Assembly (NCBI RefSeq): GCF_043641665.1
Contig: NC_092181.1
Coordinates: forward strand, 5,742,921-5,806,920
Direction of reading: 5' to 3'
From: Enoplosus armatus
Lineage: Eukaryota; Chordata; Actinopteri; Centrarchiformes; Enoplosidae
Length of the DNA: 64,000 nt
Below the pieces are notes generated by a model. It did no database searches and was not told the origin of the DNA. It saw nothing but the letters and a program-made list of their open reading frames with translations. The position numbers and the translations under genes are program-made. Numbering within the stretch: position 1 is the first letter of the stretch; the number at the start of each line of letters is the position of its first letter. Positions 1 through 12,800 of this stretch are shown one piece after another.

Positions 1-2517
1 ATAATAGTCGCCTACACAACCAGAAGACTCAGAGCAACATAAGCATTCATTAGTGTCGGGTTTCTGGCCACTTGAATTATAAATCCATTATTTCCTCTCC
101 TTTTTGCTCCGTTTTGGTCCACACCTGAGAAAAACACTGGAGTTTTTATCTTGCTAGTTGTTCAGTTTCTTCCATCAGCTAACTAGCTGAGATTTTCACT
201 AAAAGCACATGCTTGTTGCTGTGCAAGATGTAGTTAGGTTATTCAATGTTAATAAAAAAAAAAGTATGAATGAATGGAGCTTTCAATGATAATTTGTATG
301 ATTTAGATTATTATGCTTTTTCACCGAGTAAACCACCTGTTCAGTTGATTTTACACTAAATTACTGGACATTTAAAACCATTCCCTAATGAACATTAAAA
401 CAAGAATGATTATTTAATCATTACTCAATTATGTTTCGTAGTTGATGACTTTCTTCACTGTATCAGAAAACATCATGGAGCACCTCTATTGTACCACTTC
501 ATCTTGTCCTTTTTCAGCATAAACTGAAGGCCTATTTATGCCAGGCTGACTGCCAGGTCTCCTGAATGTGTTCGTGGCAGAGGTGGACATAAGCCACACA
601 GCAGTCACACTATGTCTTATACTGAGTCAGTTCAGAGTTTGAATGAATTAAGCCACGAGATGACCTCCAGAGGACAGTAGAGAGCCCTGCACAGAACTGG
701 AGCAGTGGACACATGAACATGTTTGCACATGCTGTATAGTTAGTTAGTTAGTTAGTTAGTTATTTGCCTGACAAACTTAAATGACTGAGGCCATGAGAGC
801 TGTGCAGGAGCTGTTGGAATTAGATTTAGATAAGAGTGATCACAAAGAAAGAAAGAAAGAAAGAAAGAAAAAAAAAAATCCAAAATGCACCATAATGACA
901 GCAGTCTCTCGTGCCACCACCATTATAAAGACGCTATGTTTGCGGCACCAAACAGGAAATCAGTCAAATATTCCTGCAGATTAGCCGATGATTCACAACG
1001 AAACAAAAGAGAATTACTGCGTGTATAATAGACACCCACATGTCAACGTACCCTCCCGCCCTGTGTCCACCTGTTGCGATTACAACTGGCTCTCTGACAG
1101 ACAGACAGACAGACAGACAGCTCTGCACATTGTGGACACACTGCGGCTCGGTGCAGAGTCCCTGCACAGAGAGGACCGTAATGACCGGATCACCTGGACA
1201 GTACAAGGTAAACAGCGTCTGAGATGTAAACTGTGGCCCGCAGCAGGTGTTTTTTGCGGGATGATGCGTGATTTGTCACAAGGCTGTATGTCTCCACAGA
1301 GAGAAATAAGAGCATTTATTTGTGGGGATTATACCCTCATTTGCGACATCAAATGTCCACTCATGTTGTGTTTAATGATCAATGTTAACAAACTGTTACT
1401 ATGTCGCCGTGCCATGGATTAAGTGAACTAATCTGGATTACAGTCTGCACCGCCTGGCGATAACTGCCGCACTGTCCTCATGTCTCCATGTTGGACTGGG
1501 AGTTGGACATGAGACACGGAAAAGGATGAGGCACATGTGAAATACACCCTATAATTTATACACAAGCGGTGGGAGAAGTAGACTATCACGCTCCTTTATT
1601 CATGTCCCAAAATGTTCAAATGCTCCTTTTTTAAGCAAAATGTTGTTACAGATGCAGTTAAAGTGTCAACAAATAGATGTGGCCATGTGCAATCTCAACG
1701 GGTGCTGACATAGTGTCCTAGTTCAGTATCCATGGACAGTGTCACTATAGTTCCGAGAGGAGAGGCCACTTAAACTCTGAGCAGAAATGATTTATATATT
1801 ATAGTATTTTCAGGGTGGACTTTCCCCTTTAATCATGCATCTTGGAAATGGCCAGCGTGAGCAGAGTCAGTGGAGTTCCTCATAATGAGCGCTGATGGGT
1901 CTAGTTTCAATTTGCATCAAAGTCACATAGTGTGGCGGCCCACAGTGTGTAAACTGGACACTGCACTCTCCAACAGAGTAGCTCTGCCTGTCATATACAG
2001 TTTCCTGGCTCTCTCCCTCCAAGGTGTCTTTGCCGTGGTCTCAGAAACATCATGTTCAGGATCTTCTTCACACTCATAACACTCACAAACTCATAAAACT
2101 GCACTTTCACGCAGCTACACTGGGTACAATATTTAGCACTTTGCACTGCTGTAGAAAAATGACAATTTTTTTTGTGTGTGTAAATTGGTTGACATATGTG
2201 TTTAATCCATCGAAGCCGCTTCACTAATGCTACTCAGTCCTGGGATCATCTGCTGCGTACAGGCGTGGAACAATTGTACTGTTACAGCCCTCTCCCTGAC
2301 ATCTGTTTTGTTTTTGTTCTGTATGTTAGAAACGTTAATCCAACAGAAACCTTTACTGCCCTGCACTTGCTGAAGGGAACTCCAAAAAAAACGGCTTAAA
2401 GAGGAATTAGAGGAACAGAAAACCAAAGAGAAAAAGAGAGAAGACAACACGTTTCTCGGAGGACTAAACCCATTGTGGAAGTAACTCTGTTGGAAACCTG
2501 GAGGAGGAGAGTGAAGC
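1..2517. other. Upstream non-coding region of slc43a3
   Basis: I see no coding region here that I can support; the open frames are short and have no recognisable family. The first 230 bases resemble a dispersed repeat found elsewhere in the window: the stretch around 150-175 matches, in reverse, 32822-32848, and the stretch around 28-75 resembles 2795-2845. There are short tetranucleotide tracts near 737-764 (TTAG), 845-870 (GAAA) and 1097-1120 (GACA). A donor-like AAG|GTAAAC near 1206 could end a non-coding first exon of slc43a3, but this is only a guess. About 120 bases of 5' untranslated sequence must lie directly before the ATG at 2518. Confidence 0.5.
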
Positions 2518-3859
2518 ATGCAGGGGTATGAGGTTGGTACCAGGCTCCGCTACAGGCTGACTCTGGCCTCTGGGATGCTGGAGTGTCTGTGCTTTGCCGG
2601 TATTGTGTTTGGTTTCGCCTCTTTGGTGTTTGTGCTGAAGGAGGATGGTTACTTCGGTCAGCTGTGTGTCAGCGTATCAGGAACCAACGACAGCCTGACC
2701 ACCACAGGTGAGCAACTCTGGAGTTCAGTTTGGCAAAAATGTACAAATACCATCAATTTAAGATACATGAGTAGATTTTTGGCCACTTGGGGGCATGAGA
2801 ACTCAGAGCAACATCATCATCCCATTGGAGTCAAGTTTCTGGCCTCCTGAAGAATTTAATTCCAATTTTTATTCTGCTTTTAGCGGACACATTTTGGCGT
2901 CCAGCACCAGTTTGCTCAATATCCCATAATGCCCCAAGCTTTCTCTCTGGTTCTCTGTCTTACAGACTGTAGCAGGCAGGATGAGCAGTTCTCTCTGGTC
3001 TTCACCATCGCCTCGTTCCTCAACAACTTCCTGAATCTAGTCAATGGCTACCTGTTTGATCGATTTGGCACCATGGTGACCAGGCTGCTGGGAATGTGAG
3101 TCCATCGTGTTTTTCTCTCTCCGACCACAAAACGAAAAAGAACATCTCAAGGCTGCAGTTGAAACTTTGACAAGCAGCGTTTCATTCATATGAAACAAAA
3201 GCTTAAGAGGTTCAGTCAGCAAAACAAGTAGCAGCTAGCAGTTTGAAATAAGTTATTATTTATATATATATAAGCTTAAATGTACATTTTAGCTTGCAGT
3301 TCAGTTCTTGCTACAGTTTATGGTTGTGATAAAGGGGGACCAGTGAGGGTTACAGAGATAAAGTAGGGAGTGTCTAACAGAGGCAGATAGATTACAGTCA
3401 AGCAGAGCCCACCTCATTTGACCCAAGACCCTATTTGACCCTCGTATTGGCAGTGTCAGTCTCATCACTTTATAATATTTACAACAAGTCGAACAAGAGT
3501 TCAGTCACAGGATGGACAGAGCCACTGAAGCTGAACCCTCAGACCCCAGACCTTTGTCCATAAATGGTACATTTCACTAAAAACATGTGCCTGCTGTTGT
3601 CTCATACATCTACATGCATGTTGGTAAGGAATGTTGATTTCTAGGGCTTTTGCGTTACACATTGACAGTTTAGTTTACTCATTTATTGTTCACGGTCACA
3701 GGTAATCAGGTTAAAGAGCCCACCCATGAAAAACACTTAGACGGAGAATGTGTTATTTTTAAAAGAAGCATAAATGTAATGTAAATGATTAAATTAAGTT
3801 GAAGCAAATCTTCAACTCATAAAATGCATCATGCATCACATTTCATCTGATGCCAGTCA

Positions 3860-3902
<43 letters not shown>

Positions 3903-6900
3903 CTTAGGTGGATAAATGGCAGAGACACTGCTGTGGCTGCTCTAAATTCAGTCATATTTCTCTCTCCAGATCTTTGTACACGACGGGAACCATTCTTGTG
4001 GCCTTCTCCAGTGCAGGTAGGTGCACACACACAAGCATACACAACATACGTCAAGCAATCAAGCAGTTCATTAAACGTATTCAACACCATTTTCAAGTAA
4101 ATCACCTCATTTTAATGTTACAGTTATTAGGCAACATGGATTCATCTTTCAGCTCGAAGTCATTATTCCTGTTTCCACTTTGTTTCTTCTTGCCATAATC
4201 CTTTCACAGGGGGACATATTTAGTATCCCTGTCACGTTGTGAGCGTGTAACATTGTGCCAGAAAGCAGGCTGACATGCCTTTCTCTATGCAAATTTAACC
4301 TACCTTGTTCCTATGGTGGCCATTTAAATGTATTGATTTCTTAACAGTTAAATGGTTTATATTGTGTGTGTGAACACGTACCACCACATAAACATGTTCA
4401 GCTGTTCATCAGTGCTTAAACACATCTAACTCTAACCAAGTGAAGGGGCAGGGCATAAGTTTACAATCATGTCATTAATACATAATCAAGGGAATTGTTT
4501 TTCTTCCACTGTCATGTAGCATTTTCAGAGCTGCTTTTTCCTGCCTTGTCCTGCATCGCTGTGGGAGGGATTCTACTCCTTCTAACTAACATGCAGGTGA
4601 ATTCTGATTTCTGCATGAATATGTTATGCATATAGAAACGTACTGTATGTCCAAAACAAATTATATTTCAAACACAACTCTCCAATAACCCATAACCATA
4701 CATATTGCTGAATTGTGTCTCTTTGTATCCGAAAGGTGGGCAACCTGTTCGCTGCTCATCGCTCCACCATCATCACCCTCTACAATGGTGCCTTTGACTC
4801 CTCTTCTGTCGTCTTTCTCATCATCAAGGTAAAGGGGTGCAGCCAGTCAGTTGAACCATTACGATGAAGTGTTCTGGCAGCATCTGAAATAATTTACTAG
4901 ATGGGCATATCAGGCACCATTCAGGGCATTCACATTACAACATTGTGGGTTGACCTTTCTCACAGGCGTCAGGCAGCTGGCTTCAAAGTGTCTGACACAA
5001 GATGGTGGACAACATAGTGAAAATCCAACTTTTTACTAGGTCTATGATGTGCAGTAGTTTCTCCACAGCAAAAAACACATGGCATCTGGTCTTTTTTACA
5101 TCAAATCCAGTTGAACTTGTGGTTTGAAAAGCAATAGAAATGCAGCATTTGAGGTCATGGTGGTCGGTGCTTCTTTGACGTCAAAGCAACATCCTACATC
5201 AACTTCTACAAAATTGCTTTACGCTATTCCTTGAAGTTTAAACAAGAGTTTTTCCTCTGCTCTCCAGGTACTGTATGAACAGGGAGTCTCTCTCCGCTCC
5301 TCCTTCCTTGTTTTGTCCTTCTGCAGCATCATACACCTGTTGAGGACCTTCCTGCTGATGCCCAGAACCCACATTCCCTACCCTCTGCCACAATACTACA
5401 CCTATGGGTGAGAACATTAGCTTGTCTTTGAAGCAGCTACTGCATGTAGGTCATGTAGATCCTCTTCACGGGTGAGACACGACATAGACATTTGCTTCTC
5501 CCGATGTGCAGATTGAAGTGCGGAAAGGCCAACACTTACAACGTGGAGCAGTTTGAGAGGATGAGGGATGGTGCTATGGCAGTCTCTCAAGAGTCCAGCG
5601 GGAGGGACAATGTGCCACCAGTACCTGAGGACGGGACCGAGGCCCAACACTCAGGAAAAGGTACTAACCCTCATTGTTGCAATCACCTCCACATTCACAT
5701 TGCCAGGTACAGATAACATGATTGATAAATAAAACTGCACACAAATCACTACATGTTTAAAGTGGGATATGGCATTCAAAAATGTAAAATTGCACCTCTC
5801 TATTTGCCTATCCAGAAATAAAAGAGAAACAAGATCAAACGACTAATAACCCTAATCATTGTGCAGTATTTTCTTTCTTATTTCCATAGTTTTCCACTCT
5901 TACACACACACACACACACACACTGTACATCAGCGACCAGTCTTCATCTAATCTAAAGTTCTGTCAGGTGTGTGTACGACCAGAGGTACAGCATAGAAGC
6001 CCATTGAGGAACTATATGATTTTTGGACCTTGCTACTATTTAACGGACATTAGGACTGTGACTATTTTCATTATCAATTAATCTGCTTATTATTTTCTCG
6101 ATTCATCTTTTATATCTGTCTATAAAATGTTGAAAAAATGTGAAAAAATGGCATTCACTATTTCTCTGAACCCACAGTGATGTCTTCAATTTGCTTGTTT
6201 TGTCTGGCCAACAGTCCAAAAGCAAAAGATTTTTGATTTACTGTCACATATGACAAAGAAAGGCAGCAAATTCCTCACATTCGAGAAAGGAATATTTGGC
6301 TTGAAGATTGACTGAAACAAGTAGTAGCAGTAGTAGATAATCAACTAATCGTTGCAGCTCTAACAGACGTTCTCTCCATCACTGTACTTTCAACTGGCAC
6401 GGAGTTATGGAAATGATGGCTGATTTAAAAAAAAAAACAAACACAAAACAAAATTTGTTCAAAACATCATGAGTAGATATTAGTAAATGTACTCAACTTT
6501 AAAGCACATTTCAGCGTGGACTCCATGTATTTAGTGCCGAGTTTCCGGAGCTGTGTGCTGTCCTGGTTCTTCCTGTGGCACCTGTTGTGGCTGTCCATAA
6601 TGCAGCTGAGGCACTACCTCTTCATCGGCACGCTCAACCCCATGCTCAACCGGCTGGCCAACAACAATCCCAACCTGGGTAACTCATTACGACAGTCACT
6701 GTCCCTCGTCGAAGCACATATTAACTGACTGTGATCTAAAGCTTTCTCCTTGTTCCCTCACTGACCTTTGCCCTCTTCTCATTATCACCATTCAACCCCA
6801 ACTCCTGTTGTTTTCTCCTTTGCTTCTCTCTGTGGCTGTTTCCCTCCCACCATGTCTCCCTCAGTGAGTCAGTACACCAATGCTTTTGCTATGACCCAGC

Positions 6901-8528
6901 TGTGTGGAGTGCTGTGTGCTCCCTGGAACGGACTCATCATGGACAGACACAAGGGAAAGCCTCTGGCTCCTGGTAAATCAATGGCTGGTGTTATAACTGC
7001 ATGTGTGTGTGTGTGCAGCAGAGCAACATTACTCATTCCTTCTCAATCACTTTTCCTCCTGTAAGGAGAAACAGAGCAGGAGGCAGACCTGCGCTCCTCC
7101 TCTCTGTCTCTGTTCCTGACCTCCCTGCAGTGCCTGCTGTTCTCTGTGTGCGCCTCCGTTCCTTTCCTCCCGCTGCAGTACCTCACCTTTGCTCTACAAG
7201 TCCTCAATCGCTCTTTCCTCTATGGGGGAAATGCAGCGTTCATTAGCATTGCGTGAGTAGCTGTCACACACACACACACACACATAGGGGATGGAGAAAA
7301 TGAAAAGAAGAAACACCATTATGCGACAGTTCTGCAGGAAATTCTTGTTGAAACTGACAGAGTCAAAGTCGACTTATGAGCAGTGTTTCTCTTTGATAAT
7401 GCAGTTTTCCTATGTTCGGCATACAGTATGTAACCATGATGTTCTCAACATTACACAATGTGTCAGCAGCGTTTGGGACTGTTACAGTTCTGGCAGCGAC
7501 TATCCGGTCTCTTTGCACCTCTTATACTCACTTATACTGTATGAATTGCAGTTTTTACACCAGTTTCACACCAAATAAGCAAAAGTGTGGATTTGGCGGT
7601 AGAATGTAAGATGAAGACCGAGTCATGAAACATTACCCATCCTACAAATCAGCTACGATGCTACTGGCTATGGGAATTGTAGGATACAGGGTTTTAGGGA
7701 GCTTAACCCATATTCGGAACTAAAAGTCAGCATATCTCGGCCTCTCGACCATTCTTCTTTTTTTTTTTTAATCTGTCTCTCACAAGAATTGCCCCTTTAA
7801 AGTAGTTGGTGCCTGAATTGCAAATTCATCAGCAGCAATCACTGCAAAATGATGTAATGTGGTAGGGGGGGGGTCAAAAACTGATAATAGATACCAAACA
7901 GAGAAAAAACGCATTGGCAAAGTGGTCAGAAGTCGACCGTCACAATCACTGACTGAAGGACACTTAATAGAATATGTGCTTAAAAACAGTCTAAAAAAAG
8001 CTACTGACTACTGATCAGAGATTTTATAATGACCTTTTGTAACACCGCACATTTTTTGGTTTATCATGACAGATGGACACCAAGTCATAGACATACAAAT
8101 AACATGCGTCTCTCTCAGTTTTCCAGCCTGTCACTTTGGGAAGCTGTACGGCCTGGTGATGTCCATGTCTGCTGTTGTCTCCCTGCTGCAGTACCCCTGC
8201 TTCGCCCTGGTCAAAGGAACTCTGGGTGGAGACCCCTTTTTTGTAAGTGCTCTAGAAAGTTTACAAAAGAACCACTCACTCAGGCACATGAATACATTAA
8301 CAAGGGTAGTGTGACACTGTAACTGACTTTAGACAAATTAATACCTATCGTTTTGACCTGTTACAGGTGGACATTGCTCTGACCCTCCTCACTCTGCTGG
8401 TGTTTATCCATCCCCTCTACGTCTTCACCCACTGCAGGAAGGTAGCCTGCCGCCACAGAGACCACAACGCCCACAACGCCCACACTGAGGTCGCTAATAG
8501 CTCCAAAATGGCTGACGCCAAGTTATAG
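2518..8528 (+). CDS. slc43a3: Solute carrier family 43 member 3 (equilibrative nucleobase/fatty-acid transporter type), 12 exons
   Basis: Multi-pass membrane transporter of the major facilitator superfamily. Known members are plasma-membrane proteins; mammalian SLC43A3 is described as a purine nucleobase transporter and has been linked to fatty-acid flux. Exons read from splice signals: 2518-2707, 2966-3095, 3970-4016, 4520-4596, 4736-4828, 5268-5407, 5512-5660, about 6505-6678, 6865-6972, 7066-7252, 8119-8242 and 8367-8528. All phases agree and give about 526 residues. Family-diagnostic stretches are visible: [18 protein letters not shown] in the first membrane helix, [14 protein letters not shown] in exon 5, [13 protein letters not shown] in exon 8, [16 protein letters not shown] in exon 9 and [20 protein letters not shown] in exon 11. 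Exon 7 encodes a hydrophilic central loop. The exon 8 acceptor is the least certain: AAAG|CACATTTC keeps frame, whereas the nearer CAG at 6512-6514 would not. A polyadenylation signal AATAAA lies at 8666-8671. Confidence 0.93.
6055..6365. repeat. Dispersed teleost repeat, copy in slc43a3 intron 7
   Basis: An AT-rich stretch ends in a run like ATCAACTAATCGTTGCAGCTCTAA. It contains a block about a gap of mismatched Ts, a remark-like TTTGTCTGGCCAACAGTCC and a TTCTCGATT motif. Related fragments occur at about 50826-50880 and 57015-57165 (TTTGGGTTTTGGACC...GATTGATTAATTGG). I recognise this from general experience as a common low-copy-identity fish repeat. No coding potential is visible. Confidence 0.55.
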
Positions 8529-8665
8529 TTATAAAGATAATCATACAAGTGCTTTAGTCTCTGTCAACTTCTAGACTTACTTTTCAGGCTGTCAAATGTT
8601 TTTCTTGTATAACTTTTGTTTTTTTATGCTTGTGAGAACAGATGTTAATGATGTGTTAATAGTTA

Positions 8666-8671
8666 AATAAA
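8666..8671 (+). terminator. Polyadenylation signal of slc43a3
   Basis: Canonical AATAAA lies 138 bases after the slc43a3 stop codon, in an AT-rich 3' untranslated region. A transcript ending about 15-25 bases later would end tail-to-tail with the minus-strand fusion gene, whose stop codon is at 9882. Confidence 0.7.
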
Positions 8672-8689
8672 AAACGTTATTAAATAACT

Positions 8690-9880
8690 GTTCATGAACA
8701 TGAATGTGACTGGGCAAAATCTTATTTGAGTGCTTTACTGAAATTTCTGAGCATTAATGTGCCATATACTGTATATATGTCCACATATATTTATATTAAT
8801 CACAGTACACAATGTACAGTACAAATAATACTACTGTACTGTGTGCTATTCTTATACACAGTATATTTTTCATGATTAAATTAGAATATGACCAGCTAAA
8901 TTATATTTCATTCTAAAAAAAAGCATGTGACTGGTATATTTACATTACATTAAGACATCAAAAACAAAACAGTTATTCTGCATGTACACGAATATGCAGA
9001 GTTCAAGACAGTCAGTCTAAGACAATACAGACATTGTGTTAACAGTGGACAATGTAGTGCAGAAAAAGTAATATTTTAGGTTTCACTTGACGCTTTCAAG
9101 ATCACTTGAACCAAAATTTCAGTTCAATTACTAATATACTGACAAAGAAGCAGCATTAAGTAAGCTAATATTCAGTCTTTGGAGTTTTCTTTCATAACGT
9201 ACTGATTCATAACACACACAGGAGGTAATGCAAAGGCACATGGTAGCTACCATGGAGGACTTCCACCTATGTTTCGACAATTTACACACTTGTTATCACA
9301 GTTTGTTGTAAATTAGCATCAAGGATAAAAAAATGGAAATCAGGATTAGAATACCTACCAATCTACTACAGTATATGATTGTATCCAAAAGGGGTAAGGC
9401 ACGAGGCGCTACGCGGTACTTAATACATACAGCAGTTACAACAGTTAAATGTAAATCAGAAGTATAACAGTACAAAACTGATTTTCTTTAGTCTCCAAGA
9501 CATAAAAATGAAAATATGACACCACTGCTACTTTTGGGGGGGGGAATCCATCTTTAAAGTTAGATTTTAAACTGTAATTATGCTGCACAAATAGGGGTGA
9601 ATAAAGATTTCAGTCAATGAAACTTTCAATTGTTGAAGGATCCTCAATCAAATATAAAGCCAGACATTCGATCCCAAAAAATGAATCTCTCTTCCTAATT
9701 GCACTTATCTTACACTTCCATATGACGTCTGTGTGTACTGCATCCAACCTCAGCATGCTGTTTGTGTTCTAGGTGGGCTGATTTTGTGTTAGGGCTTTGG
9801 TTTATGGTTTGAATCGGGTTTAAATGTGGCTGAGGGTACAATTCAGAGCTTGTGAAAAAGCAATGAATGCTGTTTGTGCG
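8690..9880. other. Convergent spacer between slc43a3 and the fusion gene
   Basis: About 1.2 kb of AT-rich sequence without a supported coding region. The right part must be 3' untranslated sequence of the minus-strand fusion gene. I found no canonical AATAAA for that gene on the minus strand here; variants such as AGTAAA are possible (reverse complement near 8733). Confidence 0.5.
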
Positions 9881-9881
9881 T

Positions 9882-12800
9882 TTACGGGACCTTTTCAATC
9901 CCACTGTTCTTGTCGTCATTCCTAACTGCTGTTTGCCCACTCTCGGTGGCAGGCATGTGGTTGTGGTGCAGAAACAAGATTGAGTCCAAACTTTCCGGTG
10001 GAATGTTGGCTCTCTTCCTATATGTGGCTCCCGCTCCTTCCTGCACAAAGTCCTGTGCAGCGTTACCTGCCACAGCCGGGGCAGCCAGGTAAGCCCGTGC
10101 CACTGTGGCCAACAGTGGAAACTGCACTGCCTTCGTCCTCCACCACTGCAGGGGTTCCACACCCAGCGAAGCCCCCTTGTCGGCTCTAAAAACAGACATC
10201 TCCATGTCTATAGACTCCTCCACAGAGCTCTGCCTGCTCTTGGGGGCAGAGCAGAACAAGTCTCCCAGGAGGAACTCCATACCAGAGAGCCCGCCCTGAG
10301 AGCCTGGATCTGCCAGCTCGCTCTCATCAGCCTCCCCTGCATCGCTCTCTTCATCTTCATCTTCGATCTCTTTGAAGTTGATTGGGCGGGATTCTTTGAG
10401 GCGCTTGCTCCTCCGCAGGAAGTCACTCTCTGACTCTGGGGACCCAGGTGAGGGGCTTCTCTTGCTCTGGCTTTGCTTCTTACCTTGGCTTCTCCTCCTG
10501 TCTTCCTTCACAATCCTGACAGCCTCTTTCTTAAGCCAGTCAAAAATCGCTGTCTGCTCCTTGAAAATAATTACAACAAAAAGATTTAGTTTGTGTTCCA
10601 GAGTGTCCTTCGCTTCATACATTATTACAACTATGATTGGGGATTAAATACTCAAGTACTGAGAGCTGGCATCAAACATGCCTGTTCAGATTCATAGTCT
10701 GGCTTACAGTACTTCTTTGATCGAATTCTTTGATCAGATGTTGCAGATTTTGACTCATTTCATTTAGGCAAAGTTCTTCTATGGCTGTTTATGTTGAGAC
10801 ATTTATCAGTTAAGAAGTTAGGCTTCTTTGTTAAATGTAAAAATGGTTTTGTAGAAAAACAAGTTTCTATTCTAGTAGGGTATCACAAAGTTTGGCATCG
10901 GTACTGAAACGTATTCGCACTAGAATCATAACATTTCAAACAATACCCGACCCTACCCCTAATCACAACCATTCTCTCAAAGTAAGCTGCAATCATTAGC
11001 ATGTCTGGCTAACTTGTTTACTTTTCTTTAAGAACGCCTTGTTCACAACTACCACGTCCACTGAGTAGTATTTCCTCAGTGTGTGAAAGCTGCTATCGGA
11101 GTTTAGGGTAACGTTAGCTTAATTCGCTAGTTAGCTGTAGCTGATAAAATGTGCTGGTCACAGTCGTCATTTCAGACGGAAACATCGGCAGTCGACGTCA
11201 AGAAAGGCTTTTGTCTACCTCTGTCTGAAAGGACCCATTATTTCAAAAATTCCGAAGACTTTCAACTAAATCTGCCACTGTTATCATTGTAAACTGCAAA
11301 TGTGCCACGCAAGTACAGAAGGCTTGACAGCTTGACAGTAACTAAGGGGGTAGGGTTTAGCAAATAGTCAAATTCCCTGCATTTTAACTTTACCGCTCAC
11401 CTTCTCCTCCATGAACCCCAGCCCATGGAACTGGGGGTCGAGGGAACATGCCACACAAAGAACCTTGTTGACAACAGGGTTGTCGTAACAGCTCGCCAAG
11501 TTCCGCCTCATCATCCTCTTTACTTCCTTCAGGATGGATGATGAATCTCCCGGCCTCGACATGAGATGGCGGGAGAGCAGACCGGTGAGAATGGGTTTAA
11601 TGAGGGACAGACGGGGGAATGCCTCCTTGGTAAGTGTTCGACACGCCACGTCCAGAGGTTTGAGGACCAAACACAGCTCCTCCAGAACCTTCCATTCAGA
11701 TCGCAAAATGGTAACGCTCGTTGAGGATGTGTTGGAGGTGGAGTTTGCGTGGCAGCTGCCAGATGAACTGGATTCTGAAAAAGTGTCTTCTTTAGACAAG
11801 CCCTCACCTTTAATCTCTTTTATCATATCACAGAAAAGGCTTTTATGTTTGATGAGCGTGCTCAGTAGAGGGAACAGCTTATTCCATGTTGGCCGGCTGT
11901 GAGCCCACGACTTCAGTTCTGCCTGTTCTTGTTTCGTCAGGGTCTGCAGCAGACTCTGGGCGTGGTGCTGATACAAGCCTTTGTTTTGAGCAAGCGGCAG
12001 GAACAGGGTTGAGAGAATACCCTGGAATTGGCTAAGGGTCTTGGAGATGACAGGGTGTGACATCACTTCCTCAATGCAGCCTTGCACAGCGCTGAAGAAA
12101 CATGGCACAGATGGTAGTCCTTCACTAGAATGGCCGTGGTCTGAGCCATGTGGTTCCTCAGGTGACACAGAGTCATCCCTCTCAAGAAATGTTGTTGAGT
12201 TCGGGTGAGGAAAGCTTCCTGCAGCCTCCCCACCTTTCTCACTCTTTATTGGCCTAAGCCTCATCTTGTTCCTTCCCTCCCCTCCCAGCAAGACTAGATT
12301 AGGCTGGGAGACTCCCCACTCCTGGGCCATCACTTTCACTTGAGCCTCTACTGCTCGAAGGCTGTTGTCTTTCACCCCACTCTCTGCCAGTCTTTGGGTT
12401 GCCAGAGCCAGGTTCTGAAAACTAAAATTACAGTCTATGTAATGTGCCCAGAGGGTGAGGTACCTCTCAGTGTTACCCTGCCAGTTGTGGAACCAAATAT
12501 CCACACTTAAAGTGACAAAATGAGGAACTTCCCTCTGATGGCTGGGAGGTCGCCCACGTCTCCTGGGCTCAAACTCGATGGGAGCAGTGTAGTCAGCTCT
12601 CTCCTCGTTTTCTCCGCTTCCCATTTTCCTCCTCAGCAGCTGAGCCAGGCTCGCCTTACCTTTGGTGTGGTGCTCTTTCAGGAGGTTCTCCAGCTGACAA
12701 GGTGAAGGCAGCTCCTTGTAGGAGGGCAGGAGGGTGTGGATCAGCTGTTTGAAGCCTTCCCCTTCTACCAGAGCTGGGGGCTGGAGATCCATGATGAGAA

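Noticed and set aside
988..1422. 144-residue frame near the left edge
   Set aside because: No family resemblance, contains the GACA tetranucleotide tract, and has no splice context.
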